44,041 nucleotides of DNA from Solobacterium sp. (GCA_017469885.1 JAFUFO010000024.1:1-44041), one strand, 5' to 3'; positions 35,680 through 43,881 are shown, numbered from the stretch's first letter. Notes: generated by a model not told the origin, from the letters alone. A program made the numbers and translations.

Positions 35680-35703
35680 ACAATTCATATCGATTTTCGG
35701 TGA

Positions 35704-36176
35704 TTACAGTCCAAGACCGGCAGTCCAGACCTTCAGTTCTTCTTCCGAAATATCTCCGCCCATACGCAGTCCGGTTTCGGTTTCAGCACCGGTGAGTTCT
35801 GCAATCCGCTTGCATGTGGAGCCGATCGGGCTTTCGCCGGAGGTGCAGAACGGAATGATCTTTGCGCCGGTGAAGTCATTTTCGGTTAAAAAGGTATCCA
35901 CAGCACTCGGTTCTCTGCCCCACCAGATCGGGAAGCCGACAAATACTGTGTCGTATCCGGTTTCCGCAAGCTTTGCGGAGAGCGCCGGACGGCAGTTCGG
36001 ATCTTTCATCTCAACCGATAATCTTGAGTTCGGATTCGTGTAGTCAAGATCTTCCTTTGTGTACGGCTGTACCGGTGTAATCGCAAAGAGATCCGCACCT
36101 TCTACTTTTGCCAGTTCTTTTGCGACTTTCTCGGTAACCCCGCTGACAGAAAAAAAGCAACCAGTTTCTTACTCAT
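35704..36176 (-). pseudogene. Flavodoxin, frameshifted in a T7 run
   Basis: A 158-codon flavodoxin-fold gene in two frames. The start (ATG 36176, AGAGG 10 nt upstream) gives MSKKLVAFF and then leaves frame; the continuation SVSGVTEKVAKELAKVEGA is in another frame and runs to 35704 (GYDTVFVGFPIWWGREPSAV, FCTSGESPIG). The break is a run of seven T on the coding strand (36157-36151); eight would restore one protein of 157 residues. The break falls in the FMN phosphate-binding loop at the N-terminus. As with the ABC gene at 17019-17026, this may be a true lesion, a switchable tract or a base-calling error. Everything downstream is intact. Confidence 0.82.
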
Positions 36177-36361
36177 GATTTTCATACCTCTTTTCTGCAT
36201 TAATGATAATCTCCCTCCGTTTGAACGTAATATGTTTTGCCCAAACGCGATTGATGTCCGTCGTCGTCTGTCCAGTTCTGACATCCGTTTCCTGCGGGCG
36301 CTGCTCACTTCTTACGGAACAGCCGCTGTTTCCGTTTATTCGTATTATGCGTTATGAAACC

Positions 36362-36381
36362 GGGCGGGGCTTTCCCCGCCC
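36362..36381 (-). terminator. Strong GC hairpin after the Rpn remnant
   Basis: GGGCGGGG (36362-36369) and CCCCGCCC (36374-36381) around a 4-nt loop. No T-run follows, but the stem is very stable and lies directly after the Rpn C-terminal fragment on the minus strand. Confidence 0.55.
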
Positions 36382-36408
36382 TCATTGAATATCTGTGTTC
36401 AGAGATCC

Positions 36409-37077
36409 TTACGAAAGCTTCTTTACTTCTTCCAGTACCGCTTCCTGAAGTTTTGCAGGAATATCCAGAAAAGCTATCGCTTCATCTGCTGAAATATTCA
36501 GCTTCTTCATTACAGTAAGCACAATTGCGGCAGAAGTCTTCACAGTAACTTCTTCTGTATTCTTCTCGAGAATCTCTTTCTTCTCTGCTTCTGACAGTAA
36601 GCTCTTCATCGTTATCTTCTTGAGCCTCTTACGTAATGATTGTACCGCACTCGAATAATTAATGCCTGTGTATTCACTCATAAACTCACTCACCTCATCT
36701 TCATGTCTGATCGTCCTTGTGTCATCCGGTTCACAATCACTCTGTTTACTTTCCTGTATGGTTTTTACGATATGCTAGAAACCTGTCTTCAGTCTTTCCT
36801 TCTCACTCTGATCCATCCGCTTCACATCTATCAGATTCATCCGGTAATCATTCACATAACGCTTCAGTCCTTCCGGTATGCTTCCCAGTGTCTCATACAG
36901 GGTCAATGGTTTATTCCATGGCTTTTCTCCGTAATACACAACAAAGGTGATCACCGGATACCGTTCCTTTCCCTGGTTCATCTGGTCCCGGTACGCTGCT
37001 CCGTCATACCCGATATTACGGAATACCATATCCGGATCGATCCTGTTCTGGTTTTCCGCACCCAGAATCAAAAAAAA
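36409..37077 (-). pseudogene. Remnant of an Rpn-family PD-(D/E)XK nuclease/transposase
   Basis: One frame with an internal TAG. The upstream part matches the middle of Rpn (recombination-promoting nuclease) proteins: GAENQNRIDPDMVFRNIGYD, YPVITFVVYYGEKPW and YVNDYRMNLIDVK. The frame then stops (TAG at 36775-36777) and continues without damage through HIVKTIQESK to the C-terminal helical tail (MKKLNISADEAIAFLDIPAK) ending at 36409. The N-terminal third, which includes part of the nuclease core, is missing. The last 94 codons have an ATG of their own (36693) and could be annotated as a small hypothetical protein. I read the whole as a decaying mobile gene. Confidence 0.75.
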
Positions 37078-37151
37078 GTAATTAAATTTATCAATTCTTT
37101 TTTCACCATTTATGCACATTTATTACAATTGAGTCATAAGGAGGTCTTACT

Positions 37152-37646
37152 ATGAGTGAGATTGTAGATGTTGAAAAAGCGAAAACAGTTTTAAACAACG
37201 GTATGGAAGAAGCCAAGGCAATCATTGATAATCCGGAAAAAGTCGAACAAGTTCTGAAAGAGGTCGGAGACAAACTGGCAACGGTCCCTGTGCTCGGCAA
37301 TCTGTTCACCGAGCTTCCGGATATGATTTCCCTCGTTCAGAGCTATATCACAAAGGAATACACCGAAGTCTCCCTGAAGGTCATCCTTGCGGCAGTCGGT
37401 TCCTTTATCTATCTGATCAACCGGAAAGATCTGATTCCTGACCGTATTCCTATCATTGGAATGCTGGACGATATTGCGGTTGTCGGTCTTGCGCTTGAAA
37501 TGGTCAAGCCCGAACTGAAAACCTATCGGGAAAAGAAAGCCGCAAAAGCCGCTGCGGCAGCGGAGAAACCCGTGGCTGCTGAAGCACCTGTGGCTGCTGA
37601 AACACCTGTGGCAGCTCCTGCGGCAGCTGAAAAACCGGAAGCCTGA
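37152..37646 (+). CDS. YkvA-like (DUF1232) membrane protein with an Ala/Pro/Glu repeat tail
   Basis: A 164-residue protein. Residues about 75-115 carry the DUF1232 hallmark (LINRKDLIPDRIPIIGMLDD), with a hydrophobic helix before it. The N-terminal ~60 residues are helical and charged. The C-terminal ~30 residues are a low-complexity tail built on PVAAE units (PVAAEAPVAAETPVAAP), encoded by short direct repeats that may vary in number. A perfect AAGGAGG site lies 8 nt before the ATG. The family has no assigned function. It is followed by a bidirectional terminator. Confidence 0.85.
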   Translation: MSEIVDVEKAKTVLNNGMEEAKAIIDNPEKVEQVLKEVGDKLATVPVLGNLFTELPDMISLVQSYITKEYTEVSLKVILAAVGSFIYLINRKDLIPDRIPIIGMLDDIAVVGLALEMVKPELKTYREKKAAKAAAAAEKPVAAEAPVAAETPVAAPAAAEKPEA

Positions 37647-37735
37647 GTTCTTTCCCGTTTCCGATACACAACGTATTACGACGGATGCTGAACCGGCAAA
37701 GGCATACGGATTCTGAATATCACTCACAAATATAA

Positions 37736-37789
37736 AACAAAGCCGCTGCGCTTATTACAATGATGTAATGAACTCAGCGGCTCTTTGTT
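37736..37789. terminator. Bidirectional terminator between convergent genes
   Basis: AACAAAGCCGCTG (37736-37748) pairs with CAGCGGCTCTTTGTT (37775-37789) with a small bulge and a long loop; it separates the YkvA-like gene from the minus-strand gene ending at 37804. Confidence 0.75.
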
Positions 37790-37803
37790 ATTTTCAGTAA
37801 ATA

Positions 37804-38157
37804 TCACTTTACACTGTGTGCCTGTGCAAGCCGGTTTTCCTCTGCGGGTTCCGGCACATCCGTATTCTGTGATAATTCATCCGGAAGTTCTGCATTCCGC
37901 TCTGCCTTCAGCACCCGTGTTCCGATGCGGATTGCGGCAATGCCCAGCGCAATCGTCAGGATGCCCTGTCCCGGCAGCACCAGCATGGCCACACCTCCCA
38001 TCACCAGTACGAATCCCACCAGGATGATCAGTATTCCCACCGGCGCAGGAAGATGCCAGCCGAGAACGGTTGTCTCCCATTTGCGGACATAGTGATCATG
38101 CAGGTCATGCAGTTTATGAATAAAGCTTCGTGTATGTTCGATCATCCTGTGCATCAT
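37804..38157 (-). CDS. Small PGPGW-type membrane protein
   Basis: A 117-residue membrane protein. One long hydrophobic stretch (about 38-78), probably two helices, contains VLPGQGILTIALGIAAI, resembling the PGPGW family pattern with Gln in place of the second Pro. The N-terminus is His-rich (MMHRMIEHTRSFIHKLHDLHDHY) in broken groups and might bind metal. ATAGGA precedes the start. Function unknown; it is probably monocistronic. Confidence 0.75.
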   Translation of the reverse strand: MMHRMIEHTRSFIHKLHDLHDHYVRKWETTVLGWHLPAPVGILIILVGFVLVMGGVAMLVLPGQGILTIALGIAAIRIGTRVLKAERNAELPDELSQNTDVPEPAEENRLAQAHSVK

Positions 38158-38230
38158 GTGCGTTCCTATGACCTTATTCTAGCGGAATGACGACTGCGCT
38201 GTCACAGATCAGAACTCCGCCATATCCTGC

Positions 38231-38473
38231 TCAGGACATATGTGATATCGGTTTTCCCTCCATGATCTCATTGACCGTTCGGTTGTACTCCCGGAGCTGT
38301 TCAAACGCTTCGTCTTCCGGCAGGTCACTGTCCCAGCCGACCAGCGACTTTCCGACAAGAAACAGCCGGACAAACACCGCTTCATCCGAGATGAGGCCTG
38401 CGCTTCTGAGGCGTTCTGCCTCGGTGAATTCACCTCTGGCATACCGGATCAGATTCTTCAGATTTTCATCCAT
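38231..38473 (-). CDS. Small hypothetical protein
   Basis: An 80-residue soluble, acidic protein, predicted mainly helical (NLIRYARGEFTEAERLRSAG, EQLREYNRTVNEIMEGK). I do not recognise a domain. AAGGAGG lies 12 nt upstream of the ATG, slightly far but otherwise strong. The overlapping frame at 38209-38442 has a less natural composition and is taken as a shadow. Confidence 0.6.
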   Translation of the reverse strand: MDENLKNLIRYARGEFTEAERLRSAGLISDEAVFVRLFLVGKSLVGWDSDLPEDEAFEQLREYNRTVNEIMEGKPISHMS

Positions 38474-38566
38474 AACGTACGTTTCCCTCCTTATTTCAAC
38501 ACAATGTTACAGGAGGACACATGTAAAAATACTGCCTGTGCACAAAAACTGATTGGCAGGCAGAAT

Positions 38567-38598
38567 AAAACCCCGCAATCCGCGGATGGATCACGGGG
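38567..38598 (-). terminator. Terminator of the PTS / ChbG operon
   Basis: On the minus strand CCCCGTGATCC (38598-38588) pairs with GGATTGCGGGG (38581-38571), with two wobble pairs, followed by TTTT (38570-38567). Confidence 0.88.
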
Positions 38599-38623
38599 AA
38601 TATTCAGGGAATGGTATTACTTT

Positions 38624-39376
38624 TTAAAGATCCCGGTAGGTCACAAGCTGCACGCCCTGTTCTTCAAGCCATGCCCTGACCTTCGGGTCACACAGCATTT
38701 CAACTTCCTTCGTGCGGTTGACCGTCAGGGACGAGGTCTGCAGGATGTACCAGTCCAAATATCCCGGATGGCAGACAAACATCGGGCATTCACCCTCTGC
38801 GTAGTCCTTCAAGACTGCGTTTTTCAGTGCGGTGAAGGGATCATAGTCCGGCCCCATGCTTTCCATGGACGTTACGATCGTTGTATTCCGGAATTTTACC
38901 GGTCCTTCCAGCGCAAACGGAAGGAGCGGAAGGTGATGACGTTCTGCCACAATCTCAAGTCCTTTGAACAGGTTGTTGCTGGCCACCGCATGGGCTTCAA
39001 AGTATTCAGGTTCTCTTCCGGTGAGCTCTTTGAACTTTGCGTACTGCGCTTCAATTTCCAGGACGACTTCATCCAGTACGACAAAGTCTTCCTTTGCGCT
39101 GCGGTATTCCTTACTGGATTTGAACTCTCCGTTTTCATTGGTGATGCTGGGGATGAGAGAAGGATCGCATACCGGTTTCCCGACACAGACATTTGTATGC
39201 TGGCCAAGGCAGACATCATATCCGGCAATCAGGTCGAGACCTGCTTTTGCGGTCGGCATGTTGGGCATGAGTCCGACTGACCGGATCAGACCTTCCTTTA
39301 CCGTCTTTGCGATACCGAGGTTTACGGCTTCACAGTAACCGAGATCATCTGCCCGGATCAGTATCCGTTTTGCCAT
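38624..39376 (-). CDS. ChbG/YdjC-family carbohydrate deacetylase
   Basis: A 250-residue metal-dependent deacetylase-like protein. RADDLG (8-13) supplies the metal-binding Asp, GQHTNV the first His, and FEAHAVASNN and FVCHPGYLD later conserved blocks of the YdjC/ChbG fold. ChbG removes an acetyl group from phosphorylated chitobiose or similar sugars. It follows the PTS gene by 22 nt and is preceded by AGGAGA, so it probably acts on the phosphosugar delivered by that PTS. Substrate specificity cannot be read from sequence. Confidence 0.88.
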   Translation of the reverse strand: MAKRILIRADDLGYCEAVNLGIAKTVKEGLIRSVGLMPNMPTAKAGLDLIAGYDVCLGQHTNVCVGKPVCDPSLIPSITNENGEFKSSKEYRSAKEDFVVLDEVVLEIEAQYAKFKELTGREPEYFEAHAVASNNLFKGLEIVAERHHLPLLPFALEGPVKFRNTTIVTSMESMGPDYDPFTALKNAVLKDYAEGECPMFVCHPGYLDWYILQTSSLTVNRTKEVEMLCDPKVRAWLEEQGVQLVTYRDL

Positions 39377-39398
39377 AGCTGATTTCTCCTGTGAATGA

Positions 39399-40793
39399 TT
39401 ACTTGTTGTCGTTGCGGCAGAGGAAGTAGGTAACCGCTGCGGCTACAACGATGGAAATGACACCGCCGATAATACCGTTGATGAAGTTTGCGGAATTGCC
39501 GCCGGCATACGCGGTCAGGGCAAGGAAGCTTGCGACCGGAACGAGTGCATAAGCTTTCGCGCCGAGCAGAGAAGCGTACAGTGCGCCTGCAGCTCCGCCG
39601 GCTACCATGCCGATGAGCGGCTTGCGGGCACGGATACCGGTGCCGTAGATACCCGGCTCGGTAACACCGCCGATGAATGCGGCAATCGTATTGGTCATCG
39701 CAAGGCTCTTTTCTTCCTTATCCTTTACTGCCAGCCAGTAACCAAGGCACATACCGGTAACTGCCAGGGAGGCATTGACTGCGCCGACAGAAACGATTGC
39801 ATCGTAACCGTTCTGTGTGAAGACCATGATCATCTGTGTGATCATGACCTGATGCATGCCGGTCATGACAAGGAACTCCCAGACACCGCCGATGATCATC
39901 GCGCCAAGCGGTCCGAACGTATTGCCGAACCACATGATCGCTGCGCAAATGTAGTTGCCTAGCCAGCCGCCGATCGGGCCGAGAACGATGAGCATTACCG
40001 GCAGCATAATTCCAACGGTTAATGCAGGTACGCCGATGACCTTCAGGGAATCCGGTGTGATCTTCTTAAGGAATTTTTCCACATAGCTTCCCACCCAAGT
40101 AGTGAGAATGATCGGAAGCAGTGTGGAGGAGTAGTTCTGTACAGCTGCCGGAATTCCGTATACCCTGAACGGAGTTCCTTCCGCAGCCATGGATACCAGG
40201 GTCGGGTGAATCAGGATTGCGCCGAGCATGGCACCCATGATCGGATTCATGCCGAACTTCTTTGCGGAGGTAAAACCGACGAGTACCGGGAAGAAGTAGA
40301 ATGCGGAGTCACCGACAAAGGTGAACAGTGTATAGAGATCGGTTCCCTCTTTCAGTACTCCCAGCATGCCCGGACCGAGCACTGCTACCAGCATCTTGAA
40401 AATCGATGCCGCCAGCATGGCCGGAATGATCGGGGTAAGAGATCCGGAGAGGCCGTCCATGATCGCGGATCCGATGCCCTTCAGGGTCAGCGGCTGCTTC
40501 TCCGCCGGCGCATCGAGGTTTTCATCTACTGCTTCCTGCTTTGCGAAACCGCCGAGGTCACAGACTTCCGCATATACCTTGTCGACATTCGGTCCAATAA
40601 TGACCTGGTACTGTTTGCCGGCACGGTTGATTCCGATGACGCCGGGGATCTTCTTGATTTCTTCGTCGTTGAGCACGGAGTCGTCTTTCAGATTGAAGCG
40701 AAGCCGTGTGATGCAGTGAGTCACAAATGATACGTTGTCTTTTCCGCCGACTGCCGCAAGTACATCACTCGCGATCTGCTTATTGTCTGCTAT
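39399..40793 (-). CDS. PTS sugar transporter EIIBC, glucose/beta-glucoside family, apparent ATA start
   Basis: A 464-residue EIIBC if translation begins at the ATA codon 40793-40791. That codon lies 9 nt after AAGGAG and is followed by ADNKQIASDVLAAVGGKDNV, the normal EIIB beginning where other members have Met. The EIIB active Cys is residue 27 in VTHCITRLRF. From about residue 110 the protein is the EIIC channel with about ten helices (GIGSAIMDGLSGSLTPIIPA, GGVTEPGIYG). The first conventional start, GTG at 40724, would delete the first EIIB strand and leave Cys at position 4. No EIIA domain is attached. Sugar is unknown; neighbours (RpiR, ChbG) hint at an N-acetylated or beta-linked sugar. 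Confidence 0.85.
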   Translation of the reverse strand: MADNKQIASDVLAAVGGKDNVSFVTHCITRLRFNLKDDSVLNDEEIKKIPGVIGINRAGKQYQVIIGPNVDKVYAEVCDLGGFAKQEAVDENLDAPAEKQPLTLKGIGSAIMDGLSGSLTPIIPAMLAASIFKMLVAVLGPGMLGVLKEGTDLYTLFTFVGDSAFYFFPVLVGFTSAKKFGMNPIMGAMLGAILIHPTLVSMAAEGTPFRVYGIPAAVQNYSSTLLPIILTTWVGSYVEKFLKKITPDSLKVIGVPALTVGIMLPVMLIVLGPIGGWLGNYICAAIMWFGNTFGPLGAMIIGGVWEFLVMTGMHQVMITQMIMVFTQNGYDAIVSVGAVNASLAVTGMCLGYWLAVKDKEEKSLAMTNTIAAFIGGVTEPGIYGTGIRARKPLIGMVAGGAAGALYASLLGAKAYALVPVASFLALTAYAGGNSANFINGIIGGVISIVVAAAVTYFLCRNDNK

Positions 40794-40815
40794 TTTCCAA
40801 ATCTCCTTATTAATT

Positions 40816-40831
40816 TTGAATTGTCATTCAG
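40816..40831. promoter_or_regulatory. Putative RpiR operator at the PTS promoter
   Basis: TTGAAT-TGTC-ATTCAG, an inverted repeat with a 4-bp spacer, 23 bp upstream of the PTS start on the minus strand. The same half-sites recur at 40981-40996. Confidence 0.6.
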
Positions 40832-40940
40832 TTTTCTGTGAGGGCACAATGTTCTCTATCGTCCCTTGTGATGCCTGTTTTTGCCATTTTCACGGCTGTT
40901 TCGTAACTGGAGCGCGCCTCCTAACTTACAAACCCAATAT

Positions 40941-40954
40941 ATTCAAAAATGAAT
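40941..40954. promoter_or_regulatory. Middle inverted repeat in the PTS-RpiR intergenic region
   Basis: ATTCA-AAAA-TGAAT, with the half-sites in the opposite order to the two flanking copies. It may be an auxiliary site or a chance by-product of AT-rich sequence. Confidence 0.4.
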
Positions 40955-40980
40955 CGTGAGTCAATACCAAAATCATTTTT

Positions 40981-41009
40981 TTGAATTTACATTCAATTTT
41001 CGATATACT
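40981..41009 (+). promoter_or_regulatory. Promoter of the RpiR gene with overlapping operator
   Basis: TTGAAT (40981-40986) and TATACT (41004-41009) with a 17-bp spacer. TTGAAT-TTAC-ATTCAA (40981-40996) is a perfect palindrome that covers the -35 element, so RpiR probably controls its own gene. Confidence 0.65.
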
Positions 41010-41031
41010 TTTCTCATGGAGGGCTGTCTGT

Positions 41032-41799
41032 ATGAATATGTTTTCCTTAATGGAGTCCAGGAAAGACTCGTTTTCCAAAACCGACCGGCTGATCTGCAAT
41101 GCGGTCAATAAATTTCCGGATGAATTCGCCTCTGCTTCCATAAACCATATTATTGAACACCGCGGGTTCTCCCAGCCTTCTCTGACAAGGTTTGCCAAAA
41201 AGCTCGGATTCTCAGGCTTCAATGAATTTCAGTACCAGTTCCGCCGGGATCTGCTGGAGAAGCCTGCTTCACAGAGCGCAAAGAGCCGGGCGGAATCCTA
41301 TGCGGATGAACTCCGGCTGAGTGATCAGGTTCTGACAGATGCGCTTCTCGAAGACATCACAGACCGCATCATGAACAGCACCGCATCCTATTTATACGGA
41401 ACCAGTCTTTCACGCATGCCGGCTGAATTTCTTGCGGAGTCGCTCCGTATTCTCGGTGTGCGGAATGTTCAGGCGCTTCCCGCGGATGCGTATCAGGTAC
41501 CGTTTCTGAGCAGTGATCTCTTTCTGTGCTTCTCCGCCCACTCGGGCCATTACTGCGCGGAAGCGGTAAACGCAATGAGAAAGGCAGAACACAGACCGTA
41601 TTCCGTACTTGTCACAATGAATCCGAAACATCCGCTGCGCAGTAAATTCGATCAGATGATTGTCTTTCCCGAAGCGCCCTACTTAGGCAACAAGCGCATG
41701 ATATTGAATGACACGCTGGCCTTTATGATGTTTATTGACCGGGTGACAAATCTCATCAGCATGAAGCTGTCGCAGAAATCCTCCATAATAAGTGAATAA
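41032..41799 (+). CDS. RpiR-family regulator (HTH plus SIS domain)
   Basis: A 255-residue regulator: an HTH_6 domain at about 1-75 (FSKTDRLICNAVNKFPDEFA, FSQPSLTRFAKKLGFSGFNE) and a SIS phosphosugar-binding domain at about 105-235 (YLYGTSLSRMPAEFL, LFLCFSAHSGHYCAEAVNAM). RpiR/MurR proteins respond to sugar phosphates. The start at 41032 has TGGAGGG 8 nt upstream; an upstream TTG at 40981 would be inside the promoter. Divergent from the PTS gene, with shared palindromes, so it most likely regulates PTS-chbG. A terminator follows at once. Confidence 0.9.
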   Translation: MNMFSLMESRKDSFSKTDRLICNAVNKFPDEFASASINHIIEHRGFSQPSLTRFAKKLGFSGFNEFQYQFRRDLLEKPASQSAKSRAESYADELRLSDQVLTDALLEDITDRIMNSTASYLYGTSLSRMPAEFLAESLRILGVRNVQALPADAYQVPFLSSDLFLCFSAHSGHYCAEAVNAMRKAEHRPYSVLVTMNPKHPLRSKFDQMIVFPEAPYLGNKRMILNDTLAFMMFIDRVTNLISMKLSQKSSIISE

Positions 41800-41802
41800 G
41801 CA

Positions 41803-41830
41803 AAAGAGCGGTTCATCAGAGCCGCTCTTT
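41803..41830. terminator. Terminator between RpiR and the NAGPA-type gene
   Basis: AAAGAGCGG (41803-41811) and CCGCTCTTT (41822-41830) form a 9-bp stem around a 10-nt loop, shared by two convergent genes. Confidence 0.75.
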
Positions 41831-41857
41831 CATCTGGTTCAGTAACTGTGTTTGTCC

Positions 41858-42736
41858 TCAGTCCTCTGCCTCCTGGACATAGTCATCTTCATAGACCATG
41901 GAGGTGCTGGTTCCGCCGTCGAGACGGATCGCATTGTACACGTCCAGTCCCAACAGGAAGTCCTGTACTTTCTCATCCCGCATGCCGTTCCAGAAGCTGA
42001 TCAGGTAGTAGGTTCCGTCTTTCTTCTGGGCAAGGCAGCTGAAGGCATAGTCATTGTAATGATATTCATACCACCCGTATCCGTCGGTGATGTCATTGCG
42101 CTCGCCGTTGACGATATAGGTATAGGAGCCGGACACTGCACATTCCGAATCCACTTTTTCACCAACCCATTCCGTGGTGCCTGCGACGACATTCTCTCCG
42201 CTGTACACGAGCTTCATCAGACCGGTGCGGTCCCAGTAGGCAGTCGCATACCCGCTTCCGTAATCCGGAAGGTTCGGTTCCCCGCGAAAGTTTGTCCACT
42301 TTCCTGCCATGCGCAGACCGCCGACCGGCTGTCCGTAGTTGGGGTTTGTATGCCACGCATAGTAATTGGCGTTGATTCCGCCGGCACGCACGTAACCTTC
42401 ACTGACCAGACCCCAGTCATAGATGTCATTGAGCCATTCCGCATAGCCCATGTAGTCCATTTTGACAAAGGTTGTCTCCGAGGGCTTCACCTCCAGCATG
42501 TCGTAATTGATTCCGTTGAAGTTGCCCGTGTGGTGAAGGATCTCTGCATCGGTGCCTTTGAGGGTATAGATATTGACCGCTGAGCCTACCGCATTGTTCA
42601 GGCCGAGAATAAAGGTATTCGAACTTCCCTGTCCCCAGGCTTTCTTTATTAATTCGGCATTGACCTGCAGGGTATTGGTTACGGCAGTCCCAAGCAGTGC
42701 GCACAGCGCAGCAGTTATCTTCATTGATTTCTTCAT
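41858..42736 (-). CDS. Secreted phosphodiester glycosidase (NAGPA/DUF2233)-like protein
   Basis: A 292-residue secreted protein with a signal peptide ending VNA (about 1-27). The NAGPA-type fold is recognised by GYVRAGGINANYYAW near the middle, which supplies catalytic-site Asn residues in the family, and by the C-terminal AIRLDGGTSTSMVYE. Relatives remove terminal sugars from phosphodiesters in teichoic-acid-like or phage-decorated glycans; the substrate here is not known. The ATG has no Shine-Dalgarno site, and a TATAAA (minus strand, 42748-42743) ends 6 nt upstream. Divergent from the MORN lipoprotein 80 bp away. Confidence 0.82.
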   Translation of the reverse strand: MKKSMKITAALCALLGTAVTNTLQVNAELIKKAWGQGSSNTFILGLNNAVGSAVNIYTLKGTDAEILHHTGNFNGINYDMLEVKPSETTFVKMDYMGYAEWLNDIYDWGLVSEGYVRAGGINANYYAWHTNPNYGQPVGGLRMAGKWTNFRGEPNLPDYGSGYATAYWDRTGLMKLVYSGENVVAGTTEWVGEKVDSECAVSGSYTYIVNGERNDITDGYGWYEYHYNDYAFSCLAQKKDGTYYLISFWNGMRDEKVQDFLLGLDVYNAIRLDGGTSTSMVYEDDYVQEAED

Positions 42737-42742
42737 ACGCGT

Positions 42743-42807
42743 TTTATATTACGCGATTCTGATCGGAAAAGACAGACTGAAAAAACGTGTACGTGTTGTT
42801 ATACAAT
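42743..42807. promoter_or_regulatory. Divergent -10-like hexamers next to two start codons
   Basis: TATAAA (minus, 42748-42743) lies 6 nt before the ATG at 42736, and TACAAT (plus, 42802-42807) lies 9 nt before the ATG at 42817. Neither gene has a good ribosome site. Both -35 regions are poor. This arrangement would give two leaderless or nearly leaderless mRNAs. Confidence 0.35.
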
Positions 42808-42816
42808 AAGTGGCGT

Positions 42817-43881
42817 ATGAAAAAACTGTTACTGCTTATCCTGCCGGCAGTTCTTCTGGCAGGCTGTTCCGTAAAGGAACAGGAAACTGAGATTACAGTA
42901 TTCGGCAATCCCATGACGGCTGTCTATACCGGTAAGGTAAAACGAAAGGTTCCGAATAAAGAAGGCTCTGCCGTACTCAGCGATGATGCGGCGGTGGAAG
43001 GAATCTTTGCGGACGGGGTTTTTGTCTCGGGTACTGCGGATGAGGTACCTTACAGCACCACATACAATACGCAGACCATCACCGGAACCTACAGCGGAGA
43101 GGTAGCGGAAACCCTGCCCTCCGGAAACGGATCCTTTGAATCCGATACCTTTAAGTATGAAGGCACCTGGACCGGCGGCACACCGGATGGAACCGGCACA
43201 ATGACCGCGGATCAGTTCTCCGTCGGCACAGGTGACAGTGCCGTTACCGGAAGTTACAGCGGCGGCGTAAATCAGGGCCTTGCGGACGGAACCGGAACCT
43301 TCACCTATCAGGAAGGCAATAACGAAATTGAGATGGTCGGAACCTTTGCGAAAAACCAGTATGACGGTCTTATGACAAAAACCGTCCGGTATCCGGATAC
43401 GGAAAAGTCCTGGCCGGTGTATTACAGAAACGGAACCCTGCAGGATTCCCCTGCCGCAATGATTGCGTATCTTGAAGGTATGCGGAGTGAGTCCTACTGC
43501 CTGAAGGAAGCACAGCTGTCCTTCATCAACGATCACGCTGCCCTGTTTGAAGGAACCGGAAACGCACCGGACACCTACAGTACAGCGTTTGATTATGAAA
43601 GCTTTGCGGATACCGATGAACCTGCATTCATCCAGATCTCCAATGCGGCCGTTAAATCCGTGCAGCGCTATATTCCGTATGAAGGTGCGGATACCGTCAC
43701 TTCAATGATCGTTCAGAACCACGAGGGCTGGTATCATCTCTTCTTCACCTATGCGGTGGAAGATGTGAATAACGGCGATACCGTAAGTATCTGTGCACTG
43801 CCGCTATGCCGCAGCACGCTGACCGCACCGGAAGACGACTATTCGGCCATCGATGCGGCAGGCGCATCGCTGATCCGATAA
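42817..43881 (+). CDS. Lipoprotein with MORN-type repeats
   Basis: A 354-residue lipoprotein with lipobox LLAGC (Cys17). Residues about 75-180 hold MORN-like repeats (ITGTYSGEVAETLPSGNGSF, YEGTWTGGTPDGTGTM, VTGSYSGGVNQGLADGTGTF), short beta hairpins often involved in protein or membrane contact. The C-terminal ~150 residues form an unrecognised domain. The start at 42817 begins the signal peptide; the longer frame from 42787 adds residues without purpose. It is divergent from the NAGPA-type gene and has no clear terminator before the insertion sequence. Role unknown. Confidence 0.83.
   Translation: MKKLLLLILPAVLLAGCSVKEQETEITVFGNPMTAVYTGKVKRKVPNKEGSAVLSDDAAVEGIFADGVFVSGTADEVPYSTTYNTQTITGTYSGEVAETLPSGNGSFESDTFKYEGTWTGGTPDGTGTMTADQFSVGTGDSAVTGSYSGGVNQGLADGTGTFTYQEGNNEIEMVGTFAKNQYDGLMTKTVRYPDTEKSWPVYYRNGTLQDSPAAMIAYLEGMRSESYCLKEAQLSFINDHAALFEGTGNAPDTYSTAFDYESFADTDEPAFIQISNAAVKSVQRYIPYEGADTVTSMIVQNHEGWYHLFFTYAVEDVNNGDTVSICALPLCRSTLTAPEDDYSAIDAAGASLIR

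Noticed and set aside
36175-36357. Short plus-strand frames between flavodoxin and the Rpn remnant
   Set aside because: Basic, low-information translations with no family match; the 36177-36408 gap is treated as intergenic.
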